NCBI RefSeq assembly: GCF_000745015.1
Contig: NZ_JQNA01000002.1
Coordinates: 5,952,001 to 6,016,000, forward strand
Length of the DNA stretch: 64,000 bases
Source: Burkholderia sp. 9120
GTDB taxonomy: Bacteria > Pseudomonadota > Gammaproteobacteria > Burkholderiales > Burkholderiaceae
Direction: 5' to 3'
This document shows, in pieces, positions 9,247 through 18,468 of this stretch (its first letter is position 1; each line of letters begins with the position of its first letter). A model generated the notes under the pieces. The model saw only the letters and a program-made list of their open reading frames with translations, had not been told where the DNA came from and made no database searches. A program made the translations under genes and the position numbers.

Positions 9247-9888
9247 ATGAACGCACCGATCACCGCGAAGCCGACCAGAAAAGCTTTTCATTTCCCGAAG
9301 AATCCGGACACGCAAGACGCGGTTAGCGCCGAGCCGGAAGAGGCTTCGGTTGCGGCAAAACCCGCAGCAACCAAACCGTTTGCAGCGCGAAAGGCCGCGA
9401 AGACCAAACGTGCTTCGGCGAGCGCTGCGCCGGTAGCGGCCGCTGAAAAACCGGCGAGCACCAAGTCGGCCAAGCCGGCTTCGGCAAAGAAGGCGCCCAA
9501 AGCAAAACGTGCGACGGCTACGGCCAGCGCCTCACCGGTAACGGCGGCTGAAAAACCGGCCGACACCAAACCGGCCGCGACGAAGAAAGCCGCCAAAGCC
9601 AAGCGCGCCGTTGAGCCGAAGGTGGAAAAAATCGCCGCGCCGGTCGAAGCCAAGCCGAAGCGTGCGAAGAAGGACAAGGTCGTGCGCGACAGCTTCACGA
9701 TGCCCAAATCGGACTATGAAAAAATCGCTTCGCTGAAGCAGAAATGCCTCGACGCCGGCGTCTCCGTCAAGAAGAGCGAGTTGCTGCGTGCCGGACTGTT
9801 GATGCTCGAAGCCGCCGCACCCAAGCGTTTGCTGGCCGCCGTGGCGGCAGTCGAAGCGGTGAAGACCGGTCGGCCCGTCAACGAATAA
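9247..9888 (+). CDS. Ala/Lys/Pro-rich protein with possible DNA-binding C-terminus
   Basis: A 213-residue protein in two parts. Residues 20-140 are low-complexity Ala, Lys and Pro with repeated units of the type AAEKPA-TK and KAKRA, similar in composition to histone H1-like tails. Residues 142-213 form a compact domain (DSFTMPKSDYEKIASLKQ followed by GVSVKKSELLRAGLLML) that resembles a ribbon-helix-helix DNA-binding fold: a short strand with polar residues, then two helices. I infer a nucleoid-associated or autoregulatory DNA-binding role. The start at 9247 follows a GTGGAG site. Upstream in-frame ATG at 9187 has no such site and runs through the promoter-like repeats. Confidence 0.7.
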   Translation: MNAPITAKPTRKAFHFPKNPDTQDAVSAEPEEASVAAKPAATKPFAARKAAKTKRASASAAPVAAAEKPASTKSAKPASAKKAPKAKRATATASASPVTAAEKPADTKPAATKKAAKAKRAVEPKVEKIAAPVEAKPKRAKKDKVVRDSFTMPKSDYEKIASLKQKCLDAGVSVKKSELLRAGLLMLEAAAPKRLLAAVAAVEAVKTGRPVNE

Positions 9889-10011
9889 GCGCCCGCGACT
9901 CACGCGAAACACGTAGGGCTTTCGGACACCGCGACCATTCACTCAGTCCGCTGTTTCGTCAGCCCTACGAGATGCAATCGCACAACGCTGCAACAGCAAC
10001 ACGGCATCGTT

Positions 10012-10485
10012 TCAGAGCGTGGCTTCCGCGATAGCCTGGACCTGCGCGGAGCGCATCAGGCCTTCGATCATCCGCGCTTCCGCGCTCGCGATCTCGCTCA
10101 ACGACGCCACGGTCAGTTGCCCGTCCAGGATCGCCAGCGCCGTGCAGAGACGCGCGTAGTCGCTGTCTTCGAGCGCCCAGCTACCCGTCTCGTGTTCGCG
10201 GGCGTCGAGCCGCACCATCGCCGCATGGGCGCTTTCAATTTCGGCGATAAGGTCTTCGCCGAGGCCGAGCCGCGCCAACTCTTGCGACACCAGCAAATGC
10301 CGGCTCAAAGTGAGATGCAAATCCCGCGAACCCTGACCGCGCCGGAACGCGTCGAGGGCGGTATAGCACTGCATCAGCATCGCCGCCGTCACCGGCTCGT
10401 GGGCCGTGCGGCTGAAGGTCAATGCACGCAGCAGCGGCGACATGGCCGATTGGTGGTGCTTGCGGACTCGCGACTTATTGGACAT
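10012..10485 (-). CDS. Hypothetical protein, 157 aa
   Basis: A soluble, strongly helical protein with a basic N-terminus (MSNKSRVRKHH) and no signal peptide or membrane span. A GGAGGT ribosome-binding site lies 9 bases before the ATG at 10485, so the gene is well supported. The sequence has many Leu/Ala helices (PVTAAMLMQCYTALDAF, then a HLLVSQELARLGLGEDLI segment) and acidic C-terminal helices. I do not recognise a family with certainty. It stands alone between the Ala/Lys-rich gene and a long gene-poor stretch. Confidence 0.65.
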   Translation of the reverse strand: MSNKSRVRKHHQSAMSPLLRALTFSRTAHEPVTAAMLMQCYTALDAFRRGQGSRDLHLTLSRHLLVSQELARLGLGEDLIAEIESAHAAMVRLDAREHETGSWALEDSDYARLCTALAILDGQLTVASLSEIASAEARMIEGLMRSAQVQAIAEATL

Positions 10486-10773
10486 AACGGTTCAACCTCC
10501 ATCACTAACTCTCGGCTTCGCCACCGAATGATCGTGCTCTCCGGTGGCAAACGCCGCCGATTTTTCCGGCGGCCTGACAGGCCCTTAATGCGAGTCTGTG
10601 AAGCCATCATGGCAAGCGACTATTAAGACAGACTTAAACACCCGAACGGCGGGTTGAGCTGCGGCATCCTGCCGCCCTACCTGCTCGCTGCCGGCAACCG
10701 GGCGCGGCATTAATTCAACGCTCGCATATCGGTTCGAACTCGCGGAATACAAGTCACGCCGCGTGCCGTCGAC

Positions 10774-10806
10774 GAAAAAAAACCCTGTTCCCGCAAAGGA
10801 ACAGGG
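10774..10806 (-). terminator. Strong minus-strand terminator without an intact gene before it
   Basis: The 9-bp stem CCCTGTTCC (10783-10791) and GGAACAGGG (10798-10806) closes a six-base loop. The A-run at 10775-10782 becomes a U-run on the minus strand, so it terminates transcription coming from the right. The next intact minus-strand gene upstream ends at 11353, more than 500 bases away. Confidence 0.85.
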
Positions 10807-10830
10807 CCGGACAGGATGGAACAGTCGCAC

Positions 10831-10983
10831 ATGCGCGTGGATGCTTGCGGACCTCTAACCATCAAAGCTAAAACGCTGTTGCTACTTCAACTGCTACTGC
10901 AGAAGCGGTTGCTGCATCACATCAACATTTACTGCTGGAACTGCCACTACGTGAACATCTGCTGCAAAAACCGTCGCTACTGA
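10831..10983 (+). CDS. Possible short Leu/Cys-rich ORF, 50 aa
   Basis: An ATG-started open frame of 50 codons, ending in TGA at 10981-10983. The product would be Leu-rich in the middle (KTLLLLQLLLQKRLL) and end with a Cys-rich tail (CWNCHYVNICCKNRRY). A weak purine stretch (AGGATGGA) lies about 10 bases upstream. It may be chance, since the same bases on the other strand carry Ala/Val-rich triplets that also look coding. I give it low confidence. Confidence 0.2.
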   Translation: MRVDACGPLTIKAKTLLLLQLLLQKRLLHHINIYCWNCHYVNICCKNRRY

Positions 10984-11043
10984 CCTACCACTCAATCGCC
11001 GCCGGGTCCCTCGCCTTCAACACCACCTGGCCGCAACCCCCTG

Positions 11044-11213
11044 CTACTTCGCGCGCTTATCGCACTGCTGCGCGCCGTTTTCCATTGCTTCGACTTCCTG
11101 CTGCGTTACTGCCCTGCCGCGTTCGACAACCGCGGCACACTGCCATCAACGGTACGGTTCAAAACAACGCGGGGGGAGACCGCGTCGATGGGCTCGGTGA
11201 TTTGTCGCGCCAT
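11044..11213 (-). pseudogene. Possible frameshifted small-gene remnant
   Basis: Two minus-strand frames join into a protein-like sequence only if one base is restored near 11140. The first frame starts at ATG 11213 (MARQITEPIDAVSPRVVLNR then TVDG) and would stop at 11106. The second frame, without its own start, reads CAAVVERGRAVTQQEVEAME, then NGAQQCDKRAK and a stop at 11044. The second piece has the amino-acid balance of a real protein. A further fragment (QVVLKARDPAAIEW) follows in another frame at about 11005-10990. The strong terminator at 10774-10806 fits an old minus-strand gene here. Family unknown. Confidence 0.3.
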
Positions 11214-11352
11214 GGAAAACAGTTTATGTGAGCCGTTGCGAATGCAATTGGGCGAAGCGAGGGGAATTGGCGGCCTAATTTGGCGAATCGGCGTAACACA
11301 GATTCAAACACCGATTCGAGCGCAAATTCGTCAGACGGAACCGCGATAGCCG

Positions 11353-11625
11353 TCAGCCGCGCGCGACGAAATCGCCGATGGTCAGCAGGACTTTTTCGCC
11401 CGGCCGCGCGAGCATCTTTCTTTCCGCGACCGCGGTAATGCGTTGACGGCCGTCCGCGAACGTCTTCAGAATGCGCGCCTCACCCGCGCCGCGTTGCAGC
11501 CAGAAATGCTGCTCCAACGCTTCACGTGTGACGGCGCATTCGAGGTCCCGGCCTCGCGTCGAAAGCTGGAAAATCACCGCGCGTCCATCTGCCGAGACAC
11601 TGGGTTCAAACTCGATAATCTCCAT
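11353..11625 (-). CDS. DUF1488 family protein
   Basis: A 90-residue cytoplasmic protein that fits the DUF1488 family in size and layout: an N-terminal EFEPSVSADGRAVIFQL strand pair, the LECAVTREALEQHFW core shared by these proteins, and a C-terminal strand ending in GDFVARG. The biochemical role of DUF1488 is not known to me. The ATG at 11625 follows a GAGGTGG ribosome-binding site at 5 bases and is preferred to an upstream ATG at 11682 that would add 19 residues. It stands alone. Confidence 0.75.
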   Translation of the reverse strand: MEIIEFEPSVSADGRAVIFQLSTRGRDLECAVTREALEQHFWLQRGAGEARILKTFADGRQRITAVAERKMLARPGEKVLLTIGDFVARG

Positions 11626-12191
11626 AGCCCACCTCGCAATGTTCGTTAAGCCGTTCGCCGTCTTGAACGAATGACAGCGCATAAAACTGAATGGAAACGC
11701 AGGCCCGGCGTTCCGTTATGTCGACTCATCCCATCCGCGCGGTTCTGTCGCCACGATCGCCGCACGCGCCGGCACCCACGCGCAATGCCGTGGTCAATGA
11801 ATCCGTGTCGGGTGAAGACGTGCGTCGGTGGTTCGACGTTTGGCGCGCGCGGTGTCGAACCCGCGTACACCAATCCGCGGCTTAGGCAAAAGCAAAGCCC
11901 ATGCCAATAAACACCAAAGCGTCTGTGCTGAACCCGGCGAGCGCGACTCACACGGGCCCGGCCGAGCGTGCGACCCGCCTCGCGAGCCGCAAATGCCGAC
12001 CGCGCCTGATGCCGCGCGCCGTACATCGCGCCGATGGATGTCGGCGCCGACCATACGCTTATCGCGCCGACAACGTCGCTGAAGCAGAAAGTTGAAAAGC
12101 CGAAACGTCGCAGCATGGTAAAAAAGCGCAGCACACGCGACAATTCACAGCCATTCTTACCTGCGGCGTGTGCGCCGCCAACGCTCTCCAC
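11626..12191. other. Gene-poor stretch, 566 bases
   Basis: No intact gene that I can support. A 196-codon minus-strand open frame (11646-12236) has a poor composition (many Arg, Cys and His) and overlaps the GNAT start, so I treat it as chance. The stretch holds the exporter-like remnant at 11882-12116. Confidence 0.5.
11882..12116 (-). pseudogene. Decayed C-terminal remnant resembling a LysE/RhtB exporter
   Basis: On the minus strand, a frame from ATG 12116 reads VVGAISVWSAPTSIGAMYGA and continues with REAGRTLGRARV, then a second frame completes it with ALAGFSTDALVFIGMGFAFA and a TAA stop at 11882. The order SVWSA, a basic linker, and a last hydrophobic helix ending in GMGFAFA is like the C-terminal end of LysE/RhtB amino-acid exporters. 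The frame change near 11950 and the missing N-terminal two thirds mean it is not functional. The family call is inference by eye. Confidence 0.3.
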
Positions 12192-12665
12192 ATGTCTGTT
12201 CAAGAACCCGTCCTCACCTTGCGTCCCGCGACACACGCCGACGAAGCCTTTCTATTCGAACTGCGCAAAGCCACGATGACGGAGCATCTGATCCGCGCCG
12301 GCGAACCCACGGACGACGCCGCCCATCGCGCGCGCCTGCTGCATCGCTACGACGCGGCGCAGGTGATTTGCATCGACGGCGCGCCGGCCGGCTTGCTGAA
12401 AGCGTATCGCACCGACACCGAGTGGGTCGTCGTGCAAGTTCAAATCGCGCCGGCGCAGCAAGGGCGTGGCATCGGCGAACGCGCGCTGCAATCGGTTTTG
12501 CGGATCGCGCAGACCGATGCGCTGCCCGTCACGCTCAAGGTGCTCAAAGGCAATCCGGCGAAGCGCCTGTATGATCGTCTCGGCTTCGAGATCGACGGCG
12601 AAGATGAGATGCAGTTTTACATGCGATACGCGCCACGCGCGTCGGCGGAAACTGAAGCAGAATAA
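12192..12665 (+). CDS. GNAT-family N-acetyltransferase
   Basis: A 157-residue GCN5-related acetyltransferase that would move an acetyl group from acetyl-CoA to an unknown amine. The fold is recognisable: an N-terminal LTLRPATHADEAFLFELR strand-helix, the acetyl-CoA pyrophosphate loop QQGRGIGERAL near residue 95, and the C-terminal NPAKRLYDRLGFEIDGED that closes the family core. The ATG at 12192 places LRPAT at the usual position; an upstream ATG at 12168 would add eight residues. It is followed 38 bases later by the DOPA-dioxygenase-like gene and may be cotranscribed. Confidence 0.85.
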   Translation: MSVQEPVLTLRPATHADEAFLFELRKATMTEHLIRAGEPTDDAAHRARLLHRYDAAQVICIDGAPAGLLKAYRTDTEWVVVQVQIAPAQQGRGIGERALQSVLRIAQTDALPVTLKVLKGNPAKRLYDRLGFEIDGEDEMQFYMRYAPRASAETEAE

Positions 12666-12703
12666 ATGTCGGATAAAGACTGAACCTCACCACGGACCCT
12701 GTC

Positions 12704-13054
12704 ATGAACCTTCGCGACACCTCAGCCATAGAGAGCTGGCACGCCCACATCTATTTCGACGCGAGCAGCCGCGACGCCGCGTGGGCCTTTCGCGAGATCG
12801 TGGAAGCGCACTGGAACGGCAAGCTGGAATTGGGCCGCTTTCACGAGCGCCCGGTTGGGCCGCACCCTATGTGGTCGTACCAACTCGCGTTCGCGCCCGA
12901 GCATTTCGCGGAACTGGTCGGCTGGCTCACGCTGAATCACGGCGCGCTCGACGTGTTCCTGCACCCGAATACGGGTGATTCGTTAAGCGATCATCGCGAC
13001 GCGGCGGTATGGATCGGCCGTTCGCATGAGCTGGTATTGAGCGCGTTGGGGTAA
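12704..13054 (+). CDS. DOPA 4,5-dioxygenase family protein
   Basis: A 116-residue protein of the DOPA 4,5-dioxygenase family, small extradiol-type ring-cleaving enzymes first known from fungi. Family landmarks are visible: WHAHIYFD near the N-terminus (His ligands), GRFHERPVGPHP in the middle, and VFLHPNTGDSLSDHRDAAVW near the C-terminus. These enzymes add oxygen across a catechol ring with a metal centre in the cytoplasm. The physiological substrate in bacteria is unclear. It follows the GNAT gene on the same strand with a 38-base gap. Confidence 0.85.
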   Translation: MNLRDTSAIESWHAHIYFDASSRDAAWAFREIVEAHWNGKLELGRFHERPVGPHPMWSYQLAFAPEHFAELVGWLTLNHGALDVFLHPNTGDSLSDHRDAAVWIGRSHELVLSALG

Positions 13055-13093
13055 CGGCTAAACCGCGGCTCAAAACCGCGGCCCCAAAGCCCG

Positions 13094-13408
13094 TCACATA
13101 TTCGAATACGAATCGCACCAGCCGCGTGCGGCGACCTGCTTGTCGCCGAACAGCGTGCAGCCGCCGTAGGTATCGGTGGCTTTGCCCTGAAACAGCGAAC
13201 AGTTGCCGCAATTTTGTCCCGCCGCGTAGCCGGGATATTTCGCCTTGTCGACCTTCGAGGCGTCTGCTTTATAGCCGACGGCTTGCGCCTTCGGGTCGGT
13301 TTCGCTGAGCGTGTTCGCGGGGTCGGCCAACGCGACGCCGGACAGAACGAGCGATGAGCCGACGCCCACGCTGAGCCTCAACAGAAATTGGCGGCGCGAT
13401 GTTTTCAT
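13094..13408 (-). CDS. High-potential iron-sulfur protein (HiPIP)
   Basis: A small periplasmic electron carrier of 104 residues. The N-terminus is a Tat signal (SRRQFLLRLSVGVG, cleaved after about residue 28, ALA). Four cysteines, Cys67, Cys70, Cys84 and Cys98, have the C-x2-C-x13-C-x13-C spacing that binds the HiPIP [4Fe-4S] cluster, and the conserved Tyr-Gly pair lies before the third Cys. Folded with its cluster before export, as the Tat signal implies, it would shuttle electrons between membrane complexes and periplasmic reductases. It stands alone and converges on the DOPA-dioxygenase-like gene. Confidence 0.93.
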   Translation of the reverse strand: MKTSRRQFLLRLSVGVGSSLVLSGVALADPANTLSETDPKAQAVGYKADASKVDKAKYPGYAAGQNCGNCSLFQGKATDTYGGCTLFGDKQVAARGWCDSYSNM

Positions 13409-13539
13409 GATGATCCGATAGGAAGTGGGGGACTCACTTCAAGCGCGACGATTCTAGCGCGAGCCGCCGCTTTTCCGCTGGCAGGCCGGCATGTCGGCAC
13501 GTCGGCACGCCCTTCTGGCAAGCCCCCAGCGTGACCCGC

Positions 13540-16500
13540 CTAGCTCAGCGGCGTTTTCAGCGCATCGATCAGATCCAGCATTTCGTAGGGCTTGCGCAGC
13601 AGCATTGCGTGCGGCAACACCTTGCGCTGTTCCGGCGTCAGCACGAGGTCGTAACCGGTCAGAAAGATCACCCGCAGATCGGGCCGTTCGCGACACACGT
13701 CCAGCGCCAGCTCCACGCCCGATTTGCCCACCAGCCCCACATCGGTCAGCATCACGTCGATTGCGTGGTCGCGCAGCAGTTGCTTCGCTTCACGCTCGCC
13801 TTCGGCCTCCAGAATGTCGAAATCAAACGTGCGCAGCAATTCGGCCGTACTCACGCGGATCAGCTCGTCGTCTTCCACCAGCAAAATCCGCGGCCGCGCG
13901 CTCGCGGCAAAACTGTCGGCGCTATCCGCCGCGAGCGGCGGGTCGACCTCCAGAAGATGCCGCTCCGCTTCCGCAATCTCGGCCGCTTGCGGATTCTGCG
14001 TCTGCAGTACATAGCGGACTTTGCGCGCCAACGCCTCGTGCGTGTACGGCTTGCTGAGCAATTCAATGCCTTCGTCGAGCCGCCCGGAATGCACGATCGC
14101 GTTATCCGTATAGCCCGACGTGAACAGCACCGCGATCGCCGGCAGCCGCTCGCGCGCCTTGCGCGCAAGTTCGGTGCTGCGCAGCGCGCCGGGCATCACC
14201 ACGTCGGTGAACAACATGTCGATCGGCACGCCGCTTTCGACGATCGCCAGCGCGCTCTGCGCGTCTTTCGCCTTCAGCACGCGATAGCCGAGATCGGACA
14301 GCATTTCAACCACGGTGGTACGCACTTCCTCGTCGTCCTCGACCGCCAGGATCGTTTCCGTGCCGCCCTTTGCCGGGCCGGCGTCGATATTGGTTTCGAG
14401 ATCCTCTTCCTGGCGCACACGCGGCAGATAAACGCGAATGGTCGTGCCGTGCCCTTCTTCGCTATAGATCTTCACGTGGCCGCCGGACTGCTTGACGAAG
14501 CCGTACACCATGCTCAGGCCCAGACCGGTGCCCTGACCTTCGGGCTTGGTCGTGAAGAACGGCTCGAAGACGCGCTCGCGGATTTCCGCCGACATCCCCG
14601 CGCCGGTATCCGTGACCGCGAGCATCACGTACTGGCCTGGCGTGACCTCGGCGTTACGCTTGGCGTACGCGTCGTCGAGCGCGGCGTTGCCGGCCTCGAT
14701 CGTCAGCTTGCCGTGGCCGCTCATCGCGTCGCGTGCATTGATCGCGAGATTGAGCAGCGCGTTTTCGACCTGGAATGGATCGACCAGCGTGTTCCACAAG
14801 CCACCCGACACGATGGTCTCGATCTCGACGCCGTCGCCCAGCGCGCGCCGCAGCATATCGTCGAGTCCACGCACGAAACGGCCGAGATTAACGACCTTCG
14901 GCGCGAGCGGCTGACGCCGTCCGAACGCGAGCAATTGCGACGAGAGATTAGCGCCGCGCGCCACGCCCGCCAGTGCATTGCGCACGCGTTGCTCGGCTTT
15001 CTCCGCGCCCGCGACGTCTTTCGCGAGCAGTTGCAGATTGCCGCCGATCACCTGCAGCAGATTGTTGAAGTCATGCGCGACGCCGCCCGTGAGCTTGCCG
15101 ATCGCCTCCATCTTCTGCGCCATGCGCAACGCTTCTTCGGCGTGACGCAGCGCCTCGGTGGTTTCCTTGTCGGCGGTGACGTCGCGGCCCACGCCGTGAA
15201 TTCGTGCGGTGTCGGGATCGAGCGCGAGTGTCCACGCGACCCAGCGCCAGGAGCCGTCGATCCGCTTGAAGCGGTTCTCGTAGCGCACCGGCACGCCGGT
15301 GCGGCGCAGTTCGGCCAGATGCGCGGCGACGACCTCGACGTCGTCCGGATGCACCAGATCGACGTACGAGCGCGACAGCAGCCAGTGCCTGTTGTGACCG
15401 AGCGCCGTACTCCACGACGGACTCACGCGCTGCAAGCGGCCTTCTATATCGGCCACCACCAGCAGATCCTCGCTCAACTCCCACAGACGATCACGGTCCG
15501 CCACCGTTTCGATCACGCGACGTTCCAGCGTCTCGTTCAGATCGCTTAGCGCGTCCTGCGCCTTGGTGCGCTCGGCGATCTCGGTTTGCGCGGCCTGATA
15601 GAGACGCGCGTTGTCGATTGCAATCGCCGCCTGCGCGGCGATACCGGTGACGATCCGCTCGGCGCGTTCGGTGAACACGCCGGGTTCTGGATGGCCGAAG
15701 AACAACCCGCCCACCACTTCGCCGCTACGCGACTGCACCGGTGCGGCCAGATAGCTGCGCACCTTCAGATGGCCTTCCGGCGTGCCGCTATGCGGCGCGT
15801 TGTGGCCGTAGCGCGGGTCCTGCGTGATGTCGTCGACGCGCACGATCCCCGCGCCGCTGAACGTGGGCGCGAACACCGCCGTGTTGCGCGGCATCGGAAA
15901 GCGGTCGAAGGTTTCTTTCGGCACGCCGGACAGCGTGTCAAGCGTGTAGCTGCCGCCGTGGTCGTCGAGCACGTTGTAGAAAAACGAGCCGAACGCGGCG
16001 CCGGTGAGTTCGGTGGCCGCGTCGGTCACGATCTGCACCGCGCGGCTCAGATCGAGTTCAGCCGCGACTGTCGAGCCCACGCGATTGAGAATTTCCAGCG
16101 TGCGCGATTCCTCGCGCAGCTTCATCTCGGTCTCGCGACGCAAGCGGGCCAGTTGCAAATTGCCGGCTACGCGAGCCAGCAATTCACGGGCGGAAAACGG
16201 CTTGGTCAGATAGTCGTCGGCGCCGTGCTCGATACCGTCGACGCGCGATTCTTCCCCCGCGCGGGCGGACAGCATCAGCACCGGCGTATCGCGCAACACG
16301 GGATCGGCACGCAATTCACGCAGCAGACCGAAACCGTCGAGGCGCGGCATCATCACGTCGGACAGCACCAGATCCGGCGGCGCCGCGCGCGCGGCGTCGA
16401 GCGCGGCCTGGCCGTCGGCGGCGAGCTGCACGTCGTGGCCTGCCGCGCGCAGAATCCGGCTCATGTACTCGCGCAAATCCGCGTTGTCGTCGACCACCAG

Positions 16501-18468
16501 CAGACGCGCGGCAGTCGCCGGCGCCGCGCCGGAACCTGTCGTGTCACCAAACTGGGTGGCGGCAACCGGCGCGTCCGCGAGAATTTCGTTCTCCGGACTC
16601 CAGCGCAAAGCCGCGTCGACATACGTGCGCGCGTGCTGGCTCATCGCGGCATGCACGGCTTCGTCTTCGGCCTGAGCCGGCACGGCGCCGCGCGGCAGCG
16701 TGACCGTGAAGCACGCGCCTTCGCCGAGCACGCTGTCCACTTGCACCGTGCCGCCATGCAGCTTGACCAGCTCCTGCACCATCGCGAGCCCAATGCCGCT
16801 GCCTTCGACCGAACGGCCCGGCGCGCCCGCCACGCGGTGAAAGCGCTCGAACAGGCGCGGCACTTCTTCTGCCGCAATGCCGATGCCGGTATCCGTCACG
16901 CTGATCGCGACACCTTCGCCTTCAATCGCGCGCACCGTCACCCGGATCGTGCCGAAGAACGTGAACTTGTACGCGTTCGACAGCAGGTTCATCACGACCT
17001 TTTCCCACATCTCGCGGTCGAGTTGCACGACCACGGGCGCGGCAGGAATCTCCATCTCGAGCCGCAGGCCAGCCGCCTCGATCGCGGACTGGAACAGCGA
17101 CGCGAGTTCAGCCGTGAAGGCGGCGACATCGGTAGGCAGCGGGCGACTCTGAATGCGCCCCGCCTCGATCCGCGAAAAATCCAGCAGCGCGTTAACCAGC
17201 TTCAGCAGACGCAAGCCGTTGCGATGCGTGATCTCGATCAGCGCGCGGTCGTCGATCTCGTTGCTGCCGCCGGGCGCTGCGTTTGCCGCGCTTGCCTCCC
17301 GTTGCGGTTTGGCGAGCAATTCTTCGAGCGGACCGAGCATCAGCGTCAACGGCGTACGGAATTCGTGACTGATGTTGGAGAAGAACGTGGTCTTCGCGCG
17401 GTCGATTTCGGCCAGCGCCTCCGCGCGCCGCCGCTCTTCTGCATAGGCCTGCGCGTAGCCGATCGCCGCGCCGATCTGGCCGGCGGTCAGGTTCAGAAAG
17501 CTGCGGTAAGCGTCGTCGAACAGGCGGCAAGGGTTCAGACCGGCGATCAGCACCACGGCTTGTGTCGTTTCGCTGCCCGGCGAGACCGGCAAAATCACGG
17601 CCTGCTCGGGCGCGATATGCCATGGACCGCGCGGCGCCTCGGTGCCGAAGTGCTGCGTCAAGCCCCGCACCATTTGCGGAACCTGGATCTTCAATACGTC
17701 GGCGACGGGCCACGCCGATTGATTCGCGAGACTGAGCGATGCAGGCGCCACCGGATGACCCGGCTCGACACCGCTCGACGCGACGAGCGTGGCCGTCTCG
17801 CTGCCGGGTTCGGCGGCGTACAGCAACGCGAAAGGAATGTCCTGCTGATTCGACTTCAACGCACGCGCGCTCAATTCGCACGCCTCGCGCCAGTCGCGGC
17901 CGTCGGGGCTGACCGCCGCCAGTTCCTTCAATAGCGCCAGTTGGCGTTCGCCGACCACGCGCAGCGTGTCGTCGCTATTGGCGCAGAGAATGCCGCCGGG
18001 CTCGCCGTCGTCGCCGGGAATCGGGCTGTAGGAGAACGTGTAATAGGTTTCCTCGGGGAAGCCGTTGCGCTCCATGATGAGGAACTGCTGTTCGACGAAA
18101 ATGCCTTCGGTGCCGGTCATCGCGGTGTTCAGCAACGGCTCGATCTCGGTCCAGATTTCGCGCCACACCACGCGCGCGGGCTGACCGAGCGCCACCGGAT
18201 GCTTGCCGCCAATGATCGACTTGTACGGGTCGTTGTAAAACTTGATGAGCTCGTCGCCCCAGCCGATCCAGATGGGTTGCCGCGAAGTCAGCATGATGCG
18301 GATCGCGAGCTTGAGCCCTTGCGGCCAGTTCTCCGGCGCGCCCAGCGCCGTCTGCGTCCAGTCGTAAGCGCGAATGAGCGCGCCGAGTTCGCCGCCGCCG
18401 GACAAAAACGGCGGTACGGCCTGGGAAGTCGACGGCATATCCGACGTGAAACTGTCCGGCTCTTTCAA
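13540..18468 (-). CDS. Double hybrid sensor histidine kinase with three receivers
   Basis: A 1642-residue cytoplasmic signalling protein without membrane helices. In order: a PAS-like N-terminal region (about 35-165), a GAF-like region (190-340), a first histidine kinase core (phospho-acceptor His368 in [11 protein letters not shown], ATPase N and G boxes to about 595), a receiver (655-770, Asp704 in LVLSDVMMP), a GAF domain (795-955), a PAS domain (995-1100), a second kinase core of the HDFNN type (His1132 in [12 protein letters not shown], ATPase to 1350), a second receiver (1373-1490, Asp1422) and a third receiver (1527-1640, Asp1576). No separate response regulator is adjacent, so phosphate may pass through the receivers to an unlinked partner. 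Confidence 0.93.
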   Translation of the reverse strand: MKEPDSFTSDMPSTSQAVPPFLSGGGELGALIRAYDWTQTALGAPENWPQGLKLAIRIMLTSRQPIWIGWGDELIKFYNDPYKSIIGGKHPVALGQPARVVWREIWTEIEPLLNTAMTGTEGIFVEQQFLIMERNGFPEETYYTFSYSPIPGDDGEPGGILCANSDDTLRVVGERQLALLKELAAVSPDGRDWREACELSARALKSNQQDIPFALLYAAEPGSETATLVASSGVEPGHPVAPASLSLANQSAWPVADVLKIQVPQMVRGLTQHFGTEAPRGPWHIAPEQAVILPVSPGSETTQAVVLIAGLNPCRLFDDAYRSFLNLTAGQIGAAIGYAQAYAEERRRAEALAEIDRAKTTFFSNISHEFRTPLTLMLGPLEELLAKPQREASAANAAPGGSNEIDDRALIEITHRNGLRLLKLVNALLDFSRIEAGRIQSRPLPTDVAAFTAELASLFQSAIEAAGLRLEMEIPAAPVVVQLDREMWEKVVMNLLSNAYKFTFFGTIRVTVRAIEGEGVAISVTDTGIGIAAEEVPRLFERFHRVAGAPGRSVEGSGIGLAMVQELVKLHGGTVQVDSVLGEGACFTVTLPRGAVPAQAEDEAVHAAMSQHARTYVDAALRWSPENEILADAPVAATQFGDTTGSGAAPATAARLLVVDDNADLREYMSRILRAAGHDVQLAADGQAALDAARAAPPDLVLSDVMMPRLDGFGLLRELRADPVLRDTPVLMLSARAGEESRVDGIEHGADDYLTKPFSARELLARVAGNLQLARLRRETEMKLREESRTLEILNRVGSTVAAELDLSRAVQIVTDAATELTGAAFGSFFYNVLDDHGGSYTLDTLSGVPKETFDRFPMPRNTAVFAPTFSGAGIVRVDDITQDPRYGHNAPHSGTPEGHLKVRSYLAAPVQSRSGEVVGGLFFGHPEPGVFTERAERIVTGIAAQAAIAIDNARLYQAAQTEIAERTKAQDALSDLNETLERRVIETVADRDRLWELSEDLLVVADIEGRLQRVSPSWSTALGHNRHWLLSRSYVDLVHPDDVEVVAAHLAELRRTGVPVRYENRFKRIDGSWRWVAWTLALDPDTARIHGVGRDVTADKETTEALRHAEEALRMAQKMEAIGKLTGGVAHDFNNLLQVIGGNLQLLAKDVAGAEKAEQRVRNALAGVARGANLSSQLLAFGRRQPLAPKVVNLGRFVRGLDDMLRRALGDGVEIETIVSGGLWNTLVDPFQVENALLNLAINARDAMSGHGKLTIEAGNAALDDAYAKRNAEVTPGQYVMLAVTDTGAGMSAEIRERVFEPFFTTKPEGQGTGLGLSMVYGFVKQSGGHVKIYSEEGHGTTIRVYLPRVRQEEDLETNIDAGPAKGGTETILAVEDDEEVRTTVVEMLSDLGYRVLKAKDAQSALAIVESGVPIDMLFTDVVMPGALRSTELARKARERLPAIAVLFTSGYTDNAIVHSGRLDEGIELLSKPYTHEALARKVRYVLQTQNPQAAEIAEAERHLLEVDPPLAADSADSFAASARPRILLVEDDELIRVSTAELLRTFDFDILEAEGEREAKQLLRDHAIDVMLTDVGLVGKSGVELALDVCRERPDLRVIFLTGYDLVLTPEQRKVLPHAMLLRKPYEMLDLIDALKTPLS

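Larger units (their letters stand above)
10486..11352. other. Gene-poor stretch, 867 bases
   Basis: No intact well-supported gene. It contains a GCCGCC/GGCGGC hairpin at about 10551-10572 in the leader of the gene at 10485, a strong minus-strand terminator at 10774-10806, a triplet-rich region (10860-10960) dominated by GCT/CTG units, and decayed minus-strand coding fragments at 11044-11213. Confidence 0.6.

Noticed and set aside
10585..10830. An 81-codon minus-strand frame
   Set aside because: It runs through the strong terminator hairpin at 10774-10806 and has no ribosome-binding site.
11840..11890. tRNA-like T-arm sequence (GGTTCGA-type) on either strand near 11850
   Set aside because: No acceptor stem, D-arm or anticodon stem can be folded around it; chance match in GC-rich DNA.
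11646..12236. A 196-codon minus-strand frame
   Set aside because: Composition rich in Arg, Cys and His, overlap with the GNAT start, and the plausible coding sense switches frame inside it; only the exporter-like remnant was kept.
13060..13090. CCGCGG...CCGCGG repeat between the DOPA-dioxygenase-like and HiPIP genes as a terminator
   Set aside because: The stem is only six or seven bases and no U-run follows on either strand; not strong enough to call.
13531..17934. Two very long plus-strand open frames (672 and 782 codons) opposite the hybrid kinase gene
   Set aside because: They are antisense to a protein with intact kinase and receiver motifs. Their products are Arg/His/Ala/Gln-rich without any domain, as expected for antisense frames of GC-rich genes.
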